Positions 53,801 through 61,672 of a DNA stretch of 64,000 bases are shown one piece after another. Under the pieces are notes generated by a model. It ran no database searches. It had not been told where the DNA came from and saw only the letters and a program-made list of their open reading frames with translations. How positions within the stretch are numbered: position 1 is the stretch's first letter; each line of letters begins with the position of its first letter. The DNA is taken from positions 8,393 to 72,392 of the forward strand of contig JBGSNA010000046.1 in assembly GCA_041739875.1 (NCBI GenBank). Direction: 5' to 3'. Source of the DNA: JBBSJZ01 sp041739875 (GTDB taxonomy: Bacteria; Planctomycetota; Planctomycetia; Pirellulales; Pirellulaceae). The position numbers and the translations under genes are program-made.

Positions 53801-54174
53801 GTCGATTCATAGTTGACTGCGGCAATCAAAAGACTCTCATCTGGCTTGCCTGGCACAACAACAGTACCACTCTCCCCACCGTGCAACAGGTCCGCGAGCG
53901 AGTCCAACCGCAACTCGGCATTTTGTTCCTCTTCACCATGGCAACTGAAACATTTCTCCGCAAGCAACGGTCGAACGTTGATTTCAAAGAAGTTGGCGTG
54001 CTCAGGTGACATATCTTCTGCCCCTACAAAGCTTGGCAAAGCAAGACTAGCAAGCGGAATCCACAGAAGCGCAATTTCCCATCCATGAGCCTTTCTGCGG
54101 CGGGACAAGATCCAGGTTTTAAGCACAGTCATGGTTTTAAGCACAGTCATGTTTACAAGCAGAGCCCTATTCAT
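50884..54174 (-). CDS. Planctomycete cytochrome c / DUF1549 / DUF1553 protein with LamG-like domain
   Basis: 1096 residues; the ATG at 54174 is preferred because AGAGGAAG lies five bases upstream, better than for the ATG at 54192. Near the N-terminus MTVLKT is repeated in tandem, from an 18-bp perfect duplication (54115-54150). A signal helix (about 35-55) leads to the cytochrome-type domain with CFSCHGEEEQNAELRLDS. DUF1549 follows, with CAKCHNHKFDPLLQKDYF, a second CxxCH. A coiled-coil-like charged region (about 405-500) separates it from DUF1553 (RSTLAKWLTTPSNPLSTRVI, NRIWQSHFGRGLATNPSDFG). A LamG/concanavalin-like insertion (about 870-1040; FTIETFFQLRSIAKNGDV, FDGLIDDVRLLASPLGVEEI) comes near the end. 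It is paired with the DUF1501 gene downstream. Confidence 0.9.
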   Translation of the reverse strand: MNRALLVNMTVLKTMTVLKTWILSRRRKAHGWEIALLWIPLASLALPSFVGAEDMSPEHANFFEINVRPLLAEKCFSCHGEEEQNAELRLDSLADLLHGGESGTVVVPGKPDESLLIAAVNYESTEMPPEEKLTDEQIAILTRWVAIGAPWPGTDPNAPVRKRELFNEDDRSWWAIQPVSSPVVPELSGPMQHWARNEIDHFIAARMQSEDLEPAPEADRIAIARRLYLNVLGSPPTPEQIADFVNDASENSYEKLVDRLLDSKGYGEHGARQWLDLVRYADSDGYRADGYRPHAWQYRDYVIRSLNDDKPYDRFVQEQLAADELFPNDIDAQAGLGFLRHWVYEWNIRDAPGQWNTILEDLTDTTADVFLGLGLQCAKCHNHKFDPLLQKDYFRLQAFLTTVMPHDVELASSQDVLAYREQLSVWEAKTAELRKKIDAIEKSYKEKLRNEAIDRFPDNVNAIARKASEDRTPYEEQLAYLVQRQVQAEYDRLDQSVSAEDKEKLVALRRQLKEFDALKPKALPVVMTVADVGPVAPTTALPKRKDEAILPGAPSIMDSEPMVIEPVLSKATTGRRSTLAKWLTTPSNPLSTRVIANRIWQSHFGRGLATNPSDFGRLGGSPTHPELLDWLTIKFIEDGWSLKSLHREILLSATYRQSTTHPRYDEFHEIDPANEFYWRRDTSRLSAEQIRDSLLAVTGKLQEISGGPGKQPDSPYRTIYAKVMRNSPDQLLDSFDLPQFFSSNSTRNTTTTPVQSLLMINSDLMLGYGRTLAASLRASSDDLPDQVAMAWRRVYGREATPSEMSQSLQFISHQKAEIEAVQSVASSGLVETAKLPYRDGQGIKFELDETALQLSIPHDPSLSADEFTIETFFQLRSIAKNGDVRTLVGKWDGSHTTPGWRFGITGAGSRRKPNTLVLQMAGAKASGVVSEDAIFSDQHIQINTPYYASAVFRLPRDDGKGTVTFYLKDLSNDDEQLLTSVVPHEITQPLGNQLPLTIGGFSAKSRQGFDGLIDDVRLLASPLGVEEILHSVEREHGATIGYWQFENVPGVMRNTTSERLDLVGRGDRVLNLSSDEAALADFCHAILNSNEFLYVH

Positions 54175-54262
54175 TTCACTTCCTCTGTCCATTCCGGCAA
54201 TCCGTCCATGAAGGTCGGATCAATCAATTGACGATTCCCGTGAGCATCCTGAATCAACAGTT

Positions 54263-54292
54263 CCTCACCGTTATCGCCCTCACCGTTATCGC
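54263..54292. repeat. Perfect 15-bp tandem duplication in the gap
   Basis: CCTCACCGTTATCGC occurs twice back to back between the cytochrome/DUF1553 start and the PQQ-propeller stop. Confidence 0.88.
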
Positions 54293-54466
54293 AGATGGAA
54301 ACCCCCCCGGTCACTCAAGTCCATTTCCGCTGCGAGTGCACTCCATTGTAGCGTGGCCAGGCGGTTTGATTGCAGTATCGCAGCGCTGAATCGAGTTCGC
54401 CCGCTGGTGGAACTGCAGGATTGATGCGAATCCACGCGTTCTGAGCCATAAAATGATCGCTCGTGC

Positions 54467-56467
54467 CTATTGGTCCAACAATTCGTACTTCATCACCAAA
54501 AGTGCGGCAGTGAGTGCAAAGTACATCGCAAACGCAAGTTGCGCGAGAATCCAACTGCACACCAAAATCGCAACCTTGTCATGTGAAACGTCCATCAATC
54601 GTCCTCTCACGTAGCGATCCACAAGCAACGCTGGGACGGCGGCGGGGAACCCACAGAGAAACGTCCACTGGGTCACCAAGCTGAGCCGACGGCAACCAAC
54701 AAAGTAAGCGGCGCACGTCAACAAGAACACTAACGCGACCATGCGGCTTATCCTGGTTTGAGCATGCGACTTCCCCGACGACTTGCGACTTAGATCGCTT
54801 TGTTGAATCGCTGCGGCGAACACAATGAACAAAGACAACGGCCAAGTGAATATAAAATCGTGTGCCAGTAAACTGGTCGGCGGACCCACAATCAGTCCGA
54901 GGACAAATGCAATCACCACAAACAGACTTCGACAACGGTTCGTTGAGAGCTTCGGTCGCGTCGCGAATCGTGCGACAAGAACACTAAGCCCAGCAACTGA
55001 CAATATCCCGACTCCAACGAAGTACCAATTCCAAAGCCAACGCCTCGTTGGAGCGTCCATTGCGTATTCAGGTTCGACACCTAGGAATCTTGAGTAGTCG
55101 CGGACTGTTCCTTGCGGCAAATCTTCAATCGACATCGCGTCAATGCTTGCGGCAAGTTTCCCAGTTCCGACATAGACACAAACAGCTCGGGAACGATTGC
55201 GAACAAACAAGCGTCCGTTGTCGAGCGCTGGAGTGGACCATCCGATTTCACCGCCGAGCACACGGGCACGTGCCAGTTCGATGTACTGGTTCGGATTCGC
55301 TTGGGCCAGAATCAGGTCCCCAAGATCGTTGAGTAATATGAGTTTTCCGTCGGCAGCGATAACACTCGCATGACCAACCACCGGCTCAGTATCCACATCG
55401 GTGGCTTGATCAGTCGACCGACGGATCTCGGCGTCACCGTTGACCCACCGCTCGTCGCCGGTGAGGAAATCGATCGCACGGAACGCACCACGCGATGGCC
55501 GATGTGCTTTTGATTGAGCCTCCGCAAGATCGAACCCGTAAATTGTTCCATCCACAAGCACGCTCGACGACACATCATTCGACATCAAGTCGGATTGCCA
55601 AATTTCTTGGCATGATGAACCTCCAGCGGCCGTCAATTTCCAAAGGTGGGACCCTGCTTGAAAAGGAGCCGATGTCCATAGCATCGGTTCGCGGTAGATC
55701 GGCCACGCCGAATGCTCGTCGTAACCGCGTGAAAGCGTCTTCTTCCAGAGCTGCTTTCCAGTATTCAGATCACAACCGACCATATCATGCTGGAGGTAGC
55801 CGACCACTTGGCTTTGACCCTCGATCGTGATCGGCAAAATCGGAGTGTAGCTGGCCGGCTCATCACCAGTTTTCCACACGATATCACCGGAGACCGCGTC
55901 CAACGCGACGATACTCGCTCCGCGTCCGCCCACAGGCAAAATGACTTTGCCATCCATCACTGTCGGGGAGCACGCGTAGCCGAAATCGGTTCCTTGGCCA
56001 TCGAACTCTTTTTTCAGCTCACGTGACCACACGAGTCGACCGCTGAGCGTCAGACAGGCAACATCGCCTGCGGGCGTGGTGAAGTAAACATGATCTTCCG
56101 ACAACGTTGGTGTGCTAAACGGACCTGGATAAAGTCCAGTCGTCTCGAACGGCCAATCATATCGATAGCTCCATACAGTCTCTCCGGTCAATGCGTTCAT
56201 GCAAAGTACGAACTGGCCCGCGAGGGTTTGGTATTGCGTGTAAGCGCGATCGTTGCGAACAACGATCGAAGAGTAGCCTTGACCAAGCTCCTTCACCCAC
56301 AAGACTGGCGGGCCTTGCACAGGCCACTCATTGGCAAGCCCAGTTTCCGTAGATACACCATCATAGTTTTCGCCACGAATATGTGGCCAGCCTCCCGATT
56401 CGGCTGCCGACACATTGCATGCGACAAGCAGAATAATAAGCAATGCAGTCGGAGCAGTTTGGTACAT
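54467..56467 (-). CDS. PQQ-type beta-propeller protein with C-terminal membrane helices
   Basis: 666 residues. A signal peptide (MYQTAPTALLIILLVACNVS) precedes WPHIRGENYDGVSTETGLAN, the usual start of planctomycete BamB-like proteins. Propeller blades with the Ala-Asp/Gly-x-x-x-W tryptophan-docking pattern include LCMNALTGETVWSYRY, VACLTLSGRLVWSREL, ALDAVSGDIVWKTGDEP and CDLNTGKQLWKKTL, covering about residues 30-445. The last 200 residues hold about six hydrophobic helices (WNWYFVGVGILSVAGLSVLV onward), an unusual addition to this fold. There is no evidence of PQQ ligands or alcohol dehydrogenase residues, so a scaffold or sensor role is as likely as catalysis. It heads the minus-strand series that includes the second cytochrome/DUF1501 pair. 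Confidence 0.82.
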   Translation of the reverse strand: MYQTAPTALLIILLVACNVSAAESGGWPHIRGENYDGVSTETGLANEWPVQGPPVLWVKELGQGYSSIVVRNDRAYTQYQTLAGQFVLCMNALTGETVWSYRYDWPFETTGLYPGPFSTPTLSEDHVYFTTPAGDVACLTLSGRLVWSRELKKEFDGQGTDFGYACSPTVMDGKVILPVGGRGASIVALDAVSGDIVWKTGDEPASYTPILPITIEGQSQVVGYLQHDMVGCDLNTGKQLWKKTLSRGYDEHSAWPIYREPMLWTSAPFQAGSHLWKLTAAGGSSCQEIWQSDLMSNDVSSSVLVDGTIYGFDLAEAQSKAHRPSRGAFRAIDFLTGDERWVNGDAEIRRSTDQATDVDTEPVVGHASVIAADGKLILLNDLGDLILAQANPNQYIELARARVLGGEIGWSTPALDNGRLFVRNRSRAVCVYVGTGKLAASIDAMSIEDLPQGTVRDYSRFLGVEPEYAMDAPTRRWLWNWYFVGVGILSVAGLSVLVARFATRPKLSTNRCRSLFVVIAFVLGLIVGPPTSLLAHDFIFTWPLSLFIVFAAAIQQSDLSRKSSGKSHAQTRISRMVALVFLLTCAAYFVGCRRLSLVTQWTFLCGFPAAVPALLVDRYVRGRLMDVSHDKVAILVCSWILAQLAFAMYFALTAALLVMKYELLDQ

Positions 56468-56514
56468 CAGTTCTGATGCCGAGATGAGTTACGCTCGCTT
56501 TACGACGAACACAA

Positions 56515-56702
56515 TCGAGATAGCGGTTGACGGTTTCGGCGGAGACTTTTTCCCAGCCGCTTGTTTTTGTGTCGCGAGACAGCGAGCTTGAACGACTCGA
56601 CGGCTTCTGACAGATCTTGGGGAAGCTCAGGCAAATTCGCAAACGGTGTTACGATCGGTTTGGGCGCCTCGCTTGGATCTTCGTCCAAATCGACTTCGAC
56701 CA
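56515..56702 (-). pseudogene. 188-bp partial copy of the 3' end of the gene at 61673-62725
   Basis: It matches 61701-61872 plus 62032-62046 with only two substitutions and one inserted T by my alignment. The 159 bases between those pieces are missing, and the deletion endpoints are the 10-bp direct repeats TCTTCGTCCA (61863-61872 and 62022-62031), both coding for Asp-Glu-Asp. The inserted T lengthens TTTT to TTTTT and shifts the frame after ...LAVSRHK. The copy has the same orientation as the intact gene and lacks its N-terminal two thirds. Confidence 0.92.
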
Positions 56703-56840
56703 ATAGGCTAAGCCTCTTAAAGCGAATCGTAAGATTTCTCGTGTCTCATCCGTATCTGCTGCGAGGAAAAGCATGCCGAGCTTGATTGCGGAAAACAATG
56801 AAAAACGCTGGATAGGGGGGATGGTCCGTCTTGCGCGCAT

Positions 56841-56863
56841 GGCACACGGGGGGTGCCTTTTTT
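56841..56863 (+). terminator. Hairpin followed by T6
   Basis: GGCAC (56841-56845) pairs with GTGCC (56853-56857), and TTTTTT follows directly at 56858-56863. This has intrinsic terminator form on the plus strand, 300 bases before the DUF1559 gene, with no recognised plus-strand gene upstream of it. Confidence 0.5.
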
Positions 56864-56904
56864 AGCGATGCAGCTTTCTGCTGGAACGCTACTGAGAAGC
56901 TACG

Positions 56905-56945
56905 TAGGTACCGCGGTGGCAACGAAAGTTGCCGGATGCTACCTA
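56905..56945 (+). ncRNA. Candidate structured leader with GAAA tetraloop
   Basis: GGCAAC-GAAA-GTTGCC (56918-56933) forms a stem with a GNRA tetraloop. It is enclosed by TAGGTA (56905-56910) pairing with TACCTA (56940-56945), with internal loops CCGCGGT and GGATGC. It lies 217 bases upstream of the DUF1559 gene and after a T6 hairpin, where a 5' leader or riboswitch could be. It does not fit the cyclic di-GMP-I consensus as I remember it. The remaining part of the 56703-57162 gap holds nothing I recognise. Confidence 0.3.
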
Positions 56946-57162
56946 ACCAAGTCATCCTGGGCGGATAAGCACACCTTGCTGTCTCGGGTTTAGCTCTTCA
57001 CAAATTCTGGACAATATTTCCAATCTTCCCATTGCCGCCTATTGTTCGAAGCGTTTGGGCGTAGTAAAACCTGTTTACATCCATAGAGTGCCCCCCGGAC
57101 AAAGTACGTGTGGCACGCCAGTGAAGTGCCCGTATTTTGTTGGAAAAAGGATTGAAGGCACC

Positions 57163-58059
57163 ATGCTTAAATTTTTGCACACAGAAGAGGATTGCCCCAC
57201 AGAAGAGGTTTGCGTCGGGCGACGGGCGATTAGCCAAAGCGGTGTCCTCCGTCCCCTCAGAAGTAGTCGCCAATCTGGATTCACGCTCGTTGAACTTCTT
57301 GTCGTGATTTCGATTATTGGCGTACTGGTGTCGTTGACATTAAACGGCGTCCAATCCGCAAGAGAAGCGGCTCGAAGAGTCCAATGTTCCAACAACATGA
57401 AGCAACAGGCGCTCGCACTTCATTCGTTTCATACGACGTTCGAAAAACTGCCTCTAGGCAACGATCGCGAAGGGATGCGTAACCAAGCCTGGTCAACTGC
57501 GATCCTCCCGCAACTCGAACAAACTGCGATTGCTGGCCAATATGACCGCAAAGTTGCTTGGAATGATCCGGCTCGCAACGCAGTGATAGCGAAAGCGGTG
57601 ATACCAACTTATCGCTGTCCATCGTCGATCGTTGATTTTCCTGGCGACACGGATTACGCCGGTGTGAATGGAAGTTTATTGGCTGATTACAACAGCGTGC
57701 AATCGCATGGTTTGAACAACGGAGTGCTAATCACCACATCTGCGATGCGCAAACACCCGGTATCGCTGACAGAGATCTTTGACGGGACCAGCTACACCGT
57801 GTTCATCGGAGAAGCGTCTGACCGTGACGAATTGAGTTCAGGTCTGTGGGCGGACGGCGCTAACGTCATCTCCCATGACAATGGTGCCATCAACGTTCAA
57901 GGCAATGACGGAATATTCAGTCTCCATCCCGGAGGTGCTTTTGTTGCAATGTCGGATGGTGCGATCCGTTTTCTCAGTGAATCGACTCCGAACGAGATTA
58001 TCGGAGCGATTTGCTCACGCGACGGTCGTGAAGATTTGAACGCGTTTTTCACACACTAG
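57163..58059 (+). CDS. DUF1559 prepilin-like protein
   Basis: 298 residues from the ATG at 57163, which has AAGG upstream and removes unrelated residues of longer readings. SRQSGFTLVELLVVISIIGV is a type IV prepilin cleavage site and helix, so a prepilin peptidase should cut after Gly. The long leader before it (about 37 residues) carries an in-frame 18-bp imperfect duplication, HTEEDC-PTEEVC. The DUF1559 body follows: VQCSNNMKQQALALHSFHTT, YRCPSS, FDGTSYTVFIGEAS and near the end FSLHPGGAFVAMSDGAIRFL, the H-x9-DG motif. This large planctomycete family has unknown function, presumably pseudopilin-like and surface-located. It heads a plus-strand run with three further exported proteins. Confidence 0.9.
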   Translation: MLKFLHTEEDCPTEEVCVGRRAISQSGVLRPLRSSRQSGFTLVELLVVISIIGVLVSLTLNGVQSAREAARRVQCSNNMKQQALALHSFHTTFEKLPLGNDREGMRNQAWSTAILPQLEQTAIAGQYDRKVAWNDPARNAVIAKAVIPTYRCPSSIVDFPGDTDYAGVNGSLLADYNSVQSHGLNNGVLITTSAMRKHPVSLTEIFDGTSYTVFIGEASDRDELSSGLWADGANVISHDNGAINVQGNDGIFSLHPGGAFVAMSDGAIRFLSESTPNEIIGAICSRDGREDLNAFFTH

Positions 58060-58107
58060 GTTTTACCCGTAGTTTTGATCGCTGCTTAGCACGTTTCTTA
58101 GCAAGTG

Positions 58108-58127
58108 TCTGCAGACGAATCTGCAGA
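58108..58127 (+). terminator. 8-bp hairpin with CGAA loop
   Basis: TCTGCAGA (58108-58115), CGAA, TCTGCAGA (58120-58127). Each arm is itself a palindrome, so the site is also a direct repeat. It lies 48 bases after the DUF1559 stop. There is no T-run. Confidence 0.35.
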
Positions 58128-58251
58128 GCTCTGGATCCACGTCACATTCACTAACAAAAGGAGTCGCAAACCAAATCACCAAGTTTTGCATCTTTGACAC
58201 AGGTAAAAGAGTTTTGTTCCAGTTTCGCTTCACACTTTCAGAGAGAAAAAG

Positions 58252-58617
58252 ATGAATAAGTTTTGTTTAGCTATGTTGGTTGCGTTGATTGTTCCTTCAG
58301 TGGCTACTGCGGGCGGTGGAAGTACGAAAGCCACTTCAACGTTAACATTCAAAAACACCAACGCGACCGACACGGTATACGTGATCGTTGCGAACGCAGA
58401 CACGTTGGCAACGACAACTCAAGCGAATTTTGTTGCACGTGGCGGCAAAGCAATCAACGGTGTAGGTAGCGTTAGTTTTTCGAAGCTCAAGGCTGGCGTT
58501 CACACCTATGCATTCGCTCGCGTTGCCCTCAATGCTGCGATTCCTGCTCCTGCCGCGTTTACACCCGCTGCTCAATCAGTGTCAGCCGGTAAGACTGTTA
58601 CGGTAACGATCCCGTAG
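58252..58617 (+). CDS. Small secreted protein of unknown function
   Basis: 121 residues. The ATG is preceded by GAGAGAAAAAG. A signal peptide (MNKFCLAMLVALIVPSVATA) gives a mature protein of about 100 residues beginning GGGSTKATSTLTFKNTNATD. It is rich in Ala, Thr, Val and Asn, has no Cys or Trp after the signal, and appears to be all beta, like a small immunoglobulin-type or structural surface protein. I do not recognise a family. Its position between the DUF1559 gene and the Lnt-like gene suggests a role on the cell surface with those proteins. A terminator-like hairpin follows at 58652-58693, so it may be made in excess of the downstream genes. Confidence 0.72.
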   Translation: MNKFCLAMLVALIVPSVATAGGGSTKATSTLTFKNTNATDTVYVIVANADTLATTTQANFVARGGKAINGVGSVSFSKLKAGVHTYAFARVALNAAIPAPAAFTPAAQSVSAGKTVTVTIP

Positions 58618-58651
58618 TTTGATCGCGGAATGCTCCAAGTGATGTTTACGT

Positions 58652-58693
58652 GCCAGTCGCGTGGGGATGCTTCTCAACGCGGCTGGCCATTTT
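58652..58693 (+). terminator. Terminator-like hairpin after the small secreted protein
   Basis: GCCAGTCGCGT (58652-58662) pairs with ACGCGGCTGGC (58677-58687) except for one mismatch, followed by CATTTTG with four T residues. It stands 34 bases after the stop codon and could act as an attenuator before the Lnt-like gene. Confidence 0.55.
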
Positions 58694-58726
58694 GTTGGTA
58701 GTCGCTAACTTTTACAGTTGAAGCAT

Positions 58727-60316
58727 ATGTCCGAAGCTACGCTTACGACTAGCGAAACATCAGCCACGACGTTGGTAATGCCTGTCTCCCTTCGGCGAGC
58801 ATTGTTCATCTTTGCCACCGGACTCCTTATCGGAGTACCTTGGCTGGCTACATCGTGCTATGCATTTGGATTGATCGGCTACGTCGCACTTATGACGCGA
58901 TCCGCTGTCGTACGTCCTCGGCAAGCGTTCTTGGAGTCGTTCGCCGGCGGGGCGATTGCGATTGGAATCGCGTTTCATTGGGCTGCGAATTCAATTTTCG
59001 GTACAACGAATATGAGTTACGGCCTGTCGGTGTGCGTCTTCATTGCTCTCGTACTCTGGGAGGCATTAGCATTCGGCATATTTGGGCTCGCCGCTAGTAT
59101 TCTGGCGAGCCGTGGACGTGGATCCCTCTGGATGCTCGTGCCGATTTGGGTCACGCTCGAAACGCATTGGCCGCGAATTTTTAGCTGGGCAACAGCACAT
59201 GCCTACATCGGCTTTCCACCCGTACTGCAAGTGGCTGAGTTTGCCGGCACAGCGGGTGTCACTGCATGCGTCGTGCTGGCCTCGGTCGCATTCGCTCGCC
59301 TTTGGCTGGACCCCAAAAGTAAGCGAGCGGTAATCGAATCAACGTTCATTCTCACGATCGTCGCTTCCGTATGCGTATGGGGCAGTTTTTCACACCGCGA
59401 CTGGGGGAAAAGAATCGCTGCTGCGGCTTCAATTCAGATTGCGGCGATTCAAGTCGACCCAACCTTCGTCGAGTCGCTTACTCAGATGCAGGCGTATTCC
59501 GACACGGTTGCAAACCAAGCTGAACTTGTTCTGTGGCCAGAATCCACGCTCGGAAACTATCACATCACTCTTGACCATTTCCGTGATACCGAGCACACGA
59601 TCGCGAACTCGGAGATGCCGAATCCGGCGATCGCACCGTATCCGACCATCCATTGTGACTTACTCGCAGGCGGCAAAACCTACGATGGCGAACGCGATCT
59701 TGGCCCCTACAAAAACACTGCGTTTCTCATCGATAAGCAGAGCCAAATAGTTGGGCGATATGTCAAACGCTCGTTGATGCCCATTGGCGAGTATGTGCCT
59801 GGAGAGCGTTGGTTTCCGCAATTACGAGACTGGGCGGCGATCAGTACCGAACTGATTCGCGGCGAGAGCAATGCTCCTTTGCAGCTATCCAATGGAACGT
59901 CAGTCGGACTGCTTGTCTGTTACGAAGATATGGTTGCCGCTAACGCTTCGTCGAGCGTACGTGAGGGTGCCGAATGCTTGGTCGCGCTGGCTAACGGTTC
60001 GGCATTCAAAGATCCTGACACGTTGCGACAACACTTGAAACTAGCACAACTTCGGACAATAGAAAACCGTCGAGCACTCATCCGCTGCGCTGCTACGGGC
60101 GTGACGTGTTTAGTCCAACCCGACGGTACCATCACTGACAGCCTAGCCATTGGCGAAAATGGCGTGCTGCTTGCAAGTGTTCCGCTCATTAAAGACTTGA
60201 CCTTCTATTCCAAGTATGGCGATTGGTTTTCCGGTACAGCCACAGCAATCACTTGTGCTTGGGTGTTGATGTTGGTTCGCCGCCAAATATTGAAACCAGG
60301 AGTGGATGTATCGTGA
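58727..60316 (+). CDS. Lnt-like apolipoprotein N-acyltransferase / nitrilase-fold membrane protein
   Basis: 529 residues from the ATG at 58727. About six transmembrane helices (residues 25-215) precede a carbon-nitrogen hydrolase domain. The catalytic triad of apolipoprotein N-acyltransferase is complete: Glu in VLWPESTLG (about 272), Lys in KRSLMPIGEYVPG (about 347) and Cys in LLVCYEDM (about 398). A final helix follows near 505-520. Such enzymes add the third acyl chain to lipoproteins on the outer face of the inner membrane. Its place in a surface-protein run and its GTGA overlap with the dockerin gene suggest a specialised paralogue rather than the housekeeping enzyme. Only gene context supports that last point, so I give no gene symbol. 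Confidence 0.85.
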   Translation: MSEATLTTSETSATTLVMPVSLRRALFIFATGLLIGVPWLATSCYAFGLIGYVALMTRSAVVRPRQAFLESFAGGAIAIGIAFHWAANSIFGTTNMSYGLSVCVFIALVLWEALAFGIFGLAASILASRGRGSLWMLVPIWVTLETHWPRIFSWATAHAYIGFPPVLQVAEFAGTAGVTACVVLASVAFARLWLDPKSKRAVIESTFILTIVASVCVWGSFSHRDWGKRIAAAASIQIAAIQVDPTFVESLTQMQAYSDTVANQAELVLWPESTLGNYHITLDHFRDTEHTIANSEMPNPAIAPYPTIHCDLLAGGKTYDGERDLGPYKNTAFLIDKQSQIVGRYVKRSLMPIGEYVPGERWFPQLRDWAAISTELIRGESNAPLQLSNGTSVGLLVCYEDMVAANASSSVREGAECLVALANGSAFKDPDTLRQHLKLAQLRTIENRRALIRCAATGVTCLVQPDGTITDSLAIGENGVLLASVPLIKDLTFYSKYGDWFSGTATAITCAWVLMLVRRQILKPGVDVS

Positions 60317-61581
60317 TTCAACGCAGACGAAGATTTTTCGAACCGCTCGAACAGCGCTGCGTCCTAGCTGCGGGTTTGGTGCCTATTGACCTGTTGATCC
60401 CGTTGGCATCGAGCGAAGTTGCTGGTGATTTTAACGTGGATGGAAATGTCGCGATTAAACTCAGTGCAATGGTTTTGGACCCCCGTGCCGATGACGCTTC
60501 CGACGTTAGCTTGACTGGCTATGACTTTTCGGGCACCGGCACCTTTTCAGGGCCCATCGATGGCGTTGTTCTCTCAGGTTCATTTATCACGGACGCGATC
60601 GAGTCCCCGAACAATCCGCTGATTCCGATTCAAGTGAATCCGTCGACTCAGACAATCGATTTTGTGCTGACCCAATTCGGAACGTTTGAGGCGAGCTCGG
60701 AAGCTGGTCCCATTAGCGGTACTTTTACCATCGTTGCTGAACTGACGTTAAATTTTACGACTCGCGAAGCCAGGGGCCAAACAACTTCAACGTTCACGGC
60801 TGCCGGACGTGTCGAATCGAACGTAGCACCGGTTCAAATCGCCAACGCTATCCCGGATGGTATCGAGTTCCCAGATGCATCCAAACCGTTTGTCTCAGGC
60901 CGTGTCTTTCATGATGCAGATGACAATGGAACGAGACAGTCCAGCGAAAGCGGCGTTGAAGGAATCCAAGTCACACAATTGGCCGATTCGTCGGAAGTCG
61001 CATCCGTTGAAAGCGACGCCAACGGCTATTATTCGTTTTACAACATCGACCGCAGTTCGAGCTCGTTTCGTTTTCGCCAAGTGCCTGGTGCGTTTGACTT
61101 TGGCAAAATGCATTCAGAAAACGACACGTCGATTGACAGTGATGCTGACTCGCGAACTGGCATTACTCCACCTATTCAATTCGGCAACCGACTCGCGAAT
61201 TTGAATATCGATGCGGCACTCAGATCGACGCCACACCCATGGCAGAATCCAAACGTCACAACGGACGTCAATAACGACGGCAAGACAACTGCTTCCGACG
61301 CACTAGCCATTATCAACTTACTCAGCCAACATGCCGTCGAAGCAAATAGCGTGGACCTCACCTTCAATCGAGATCCCGGTGAGGCGTTTTATGATGTCGA
61401 TGGAAACGGTCTTGCCAATGCCTCCGACGCGTTGGCGGTTATCTTTGGCCTTTATGCGGATTCTTTCGTGTCCGGTGACGAGCAAGAATACTTCGCCGAT
61501 ATCGATCGGATCGCGAAAGATCGAGTCCATGCAAGTGTAAACTTCGCGTCAGTCAACGATCGAGTTGCGAGTTTGTTTTAG
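60313..61581 (+). CDS. Extracellular dockerin protein with SdrD B-like domain
   Basis: 422 residues from the GTG at 60313, which overlaps the preceding stop as GTGA. The N-terminus RRRRFFEPLEQRCVLAA is the planctomycete extracellular signal (LEPR-type) that marks many giant surface proteins. Residues about 20-190 are beta-rich. About 195-260 form a Cna-B/SdrD-like unit (SGRVFHDADDNGTRQSSESG, VESDANGYYSFYNIDRSSSS). Two type I dockerin repeats follow, VNNDGKTTASDALAIINLLS and VDGNGLANASDALAVIFGLY, each with the Ca-binding Asp/Asn pattern. Dockerins normally bind cohesins; none is seen nearby. Translational coupling to the Lnt-like enzyme is the notable feature. A terminator hairpin follows the stop. 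Confidence 0.88.
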   Translation: MIQRRRRFFEPLEQRCVLAAGLVPIDLLIPLASSEVAGDFNVDGNVAIKLSAMVLDPRADDASDVSLTGYDFSGTGTFSGPIDGVVLSGSFITDAIESPNNPLIPIQVNPSTQTIDFVLTQFGTFEASSEAGPISGTFTIVAELTLNFTTREARGQTTSTFTAAGRVESNVAPVQIANAIPDGIEFPDASKPFVSGRVFHDADDNGTRQSSESGVEGIQVTQLADSSEVASVESDANGYYSFYNIDRSSSSFRFRQVPGAFDFGKMHSENDTSIDSDADSRTGITPPIQFGNRLANLNIDAALRSTPHPWQNPNVTTDVNNDGKTTASDALAIINLLSQHAVEANSVDLTFNRDPGEAFYDVDGNGLANASDALAVIFGLYADSFVSGDEQEYFADIDRIAKDRVHASVNFASVNDRVASLF

Positions 61582-61622
61582 ACCTCGCGGAGTTCGCATT
61601 CTGGATGAGCCTGAGCTTCAAC

Positions 61623-61667
61623 GCACCGGCCGGGTCCGTCAACGCGGCCGGTGCAAATCCTTTTTTT
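61623..61667 (+). terminator. Intrinsic terminator after the dockerin gene
   Basis: GCACCGGCCG (61623-61632) pairs with CGGCCGGTGC (61645-61654) and T7 follows at 61661-61667, six bases after the stem. It should end the plus-strand surface-protein transcript just before the convergent gene's stop. Confidence 0.75.
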
Positions 61668-61672
61668 GCGAC

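Noticed and set aside
54315..54449. 44-codon minus-strand frame MAQNAWIRINPAVPPAG... downstream of the PQQ-propeller gene
   Set aside because: The composition is plausible but there is no ribosome-binding site and no recognised family; not enough to call a gene.
56905..56945. Leader stem considered as a cyclic di-GMP riboswitch
   Set aside because: The GAAA tetraloop is similar, but the conserved flanking sequences of the known class, as I remember them, are absent. It is kept only as an unassigned structure.
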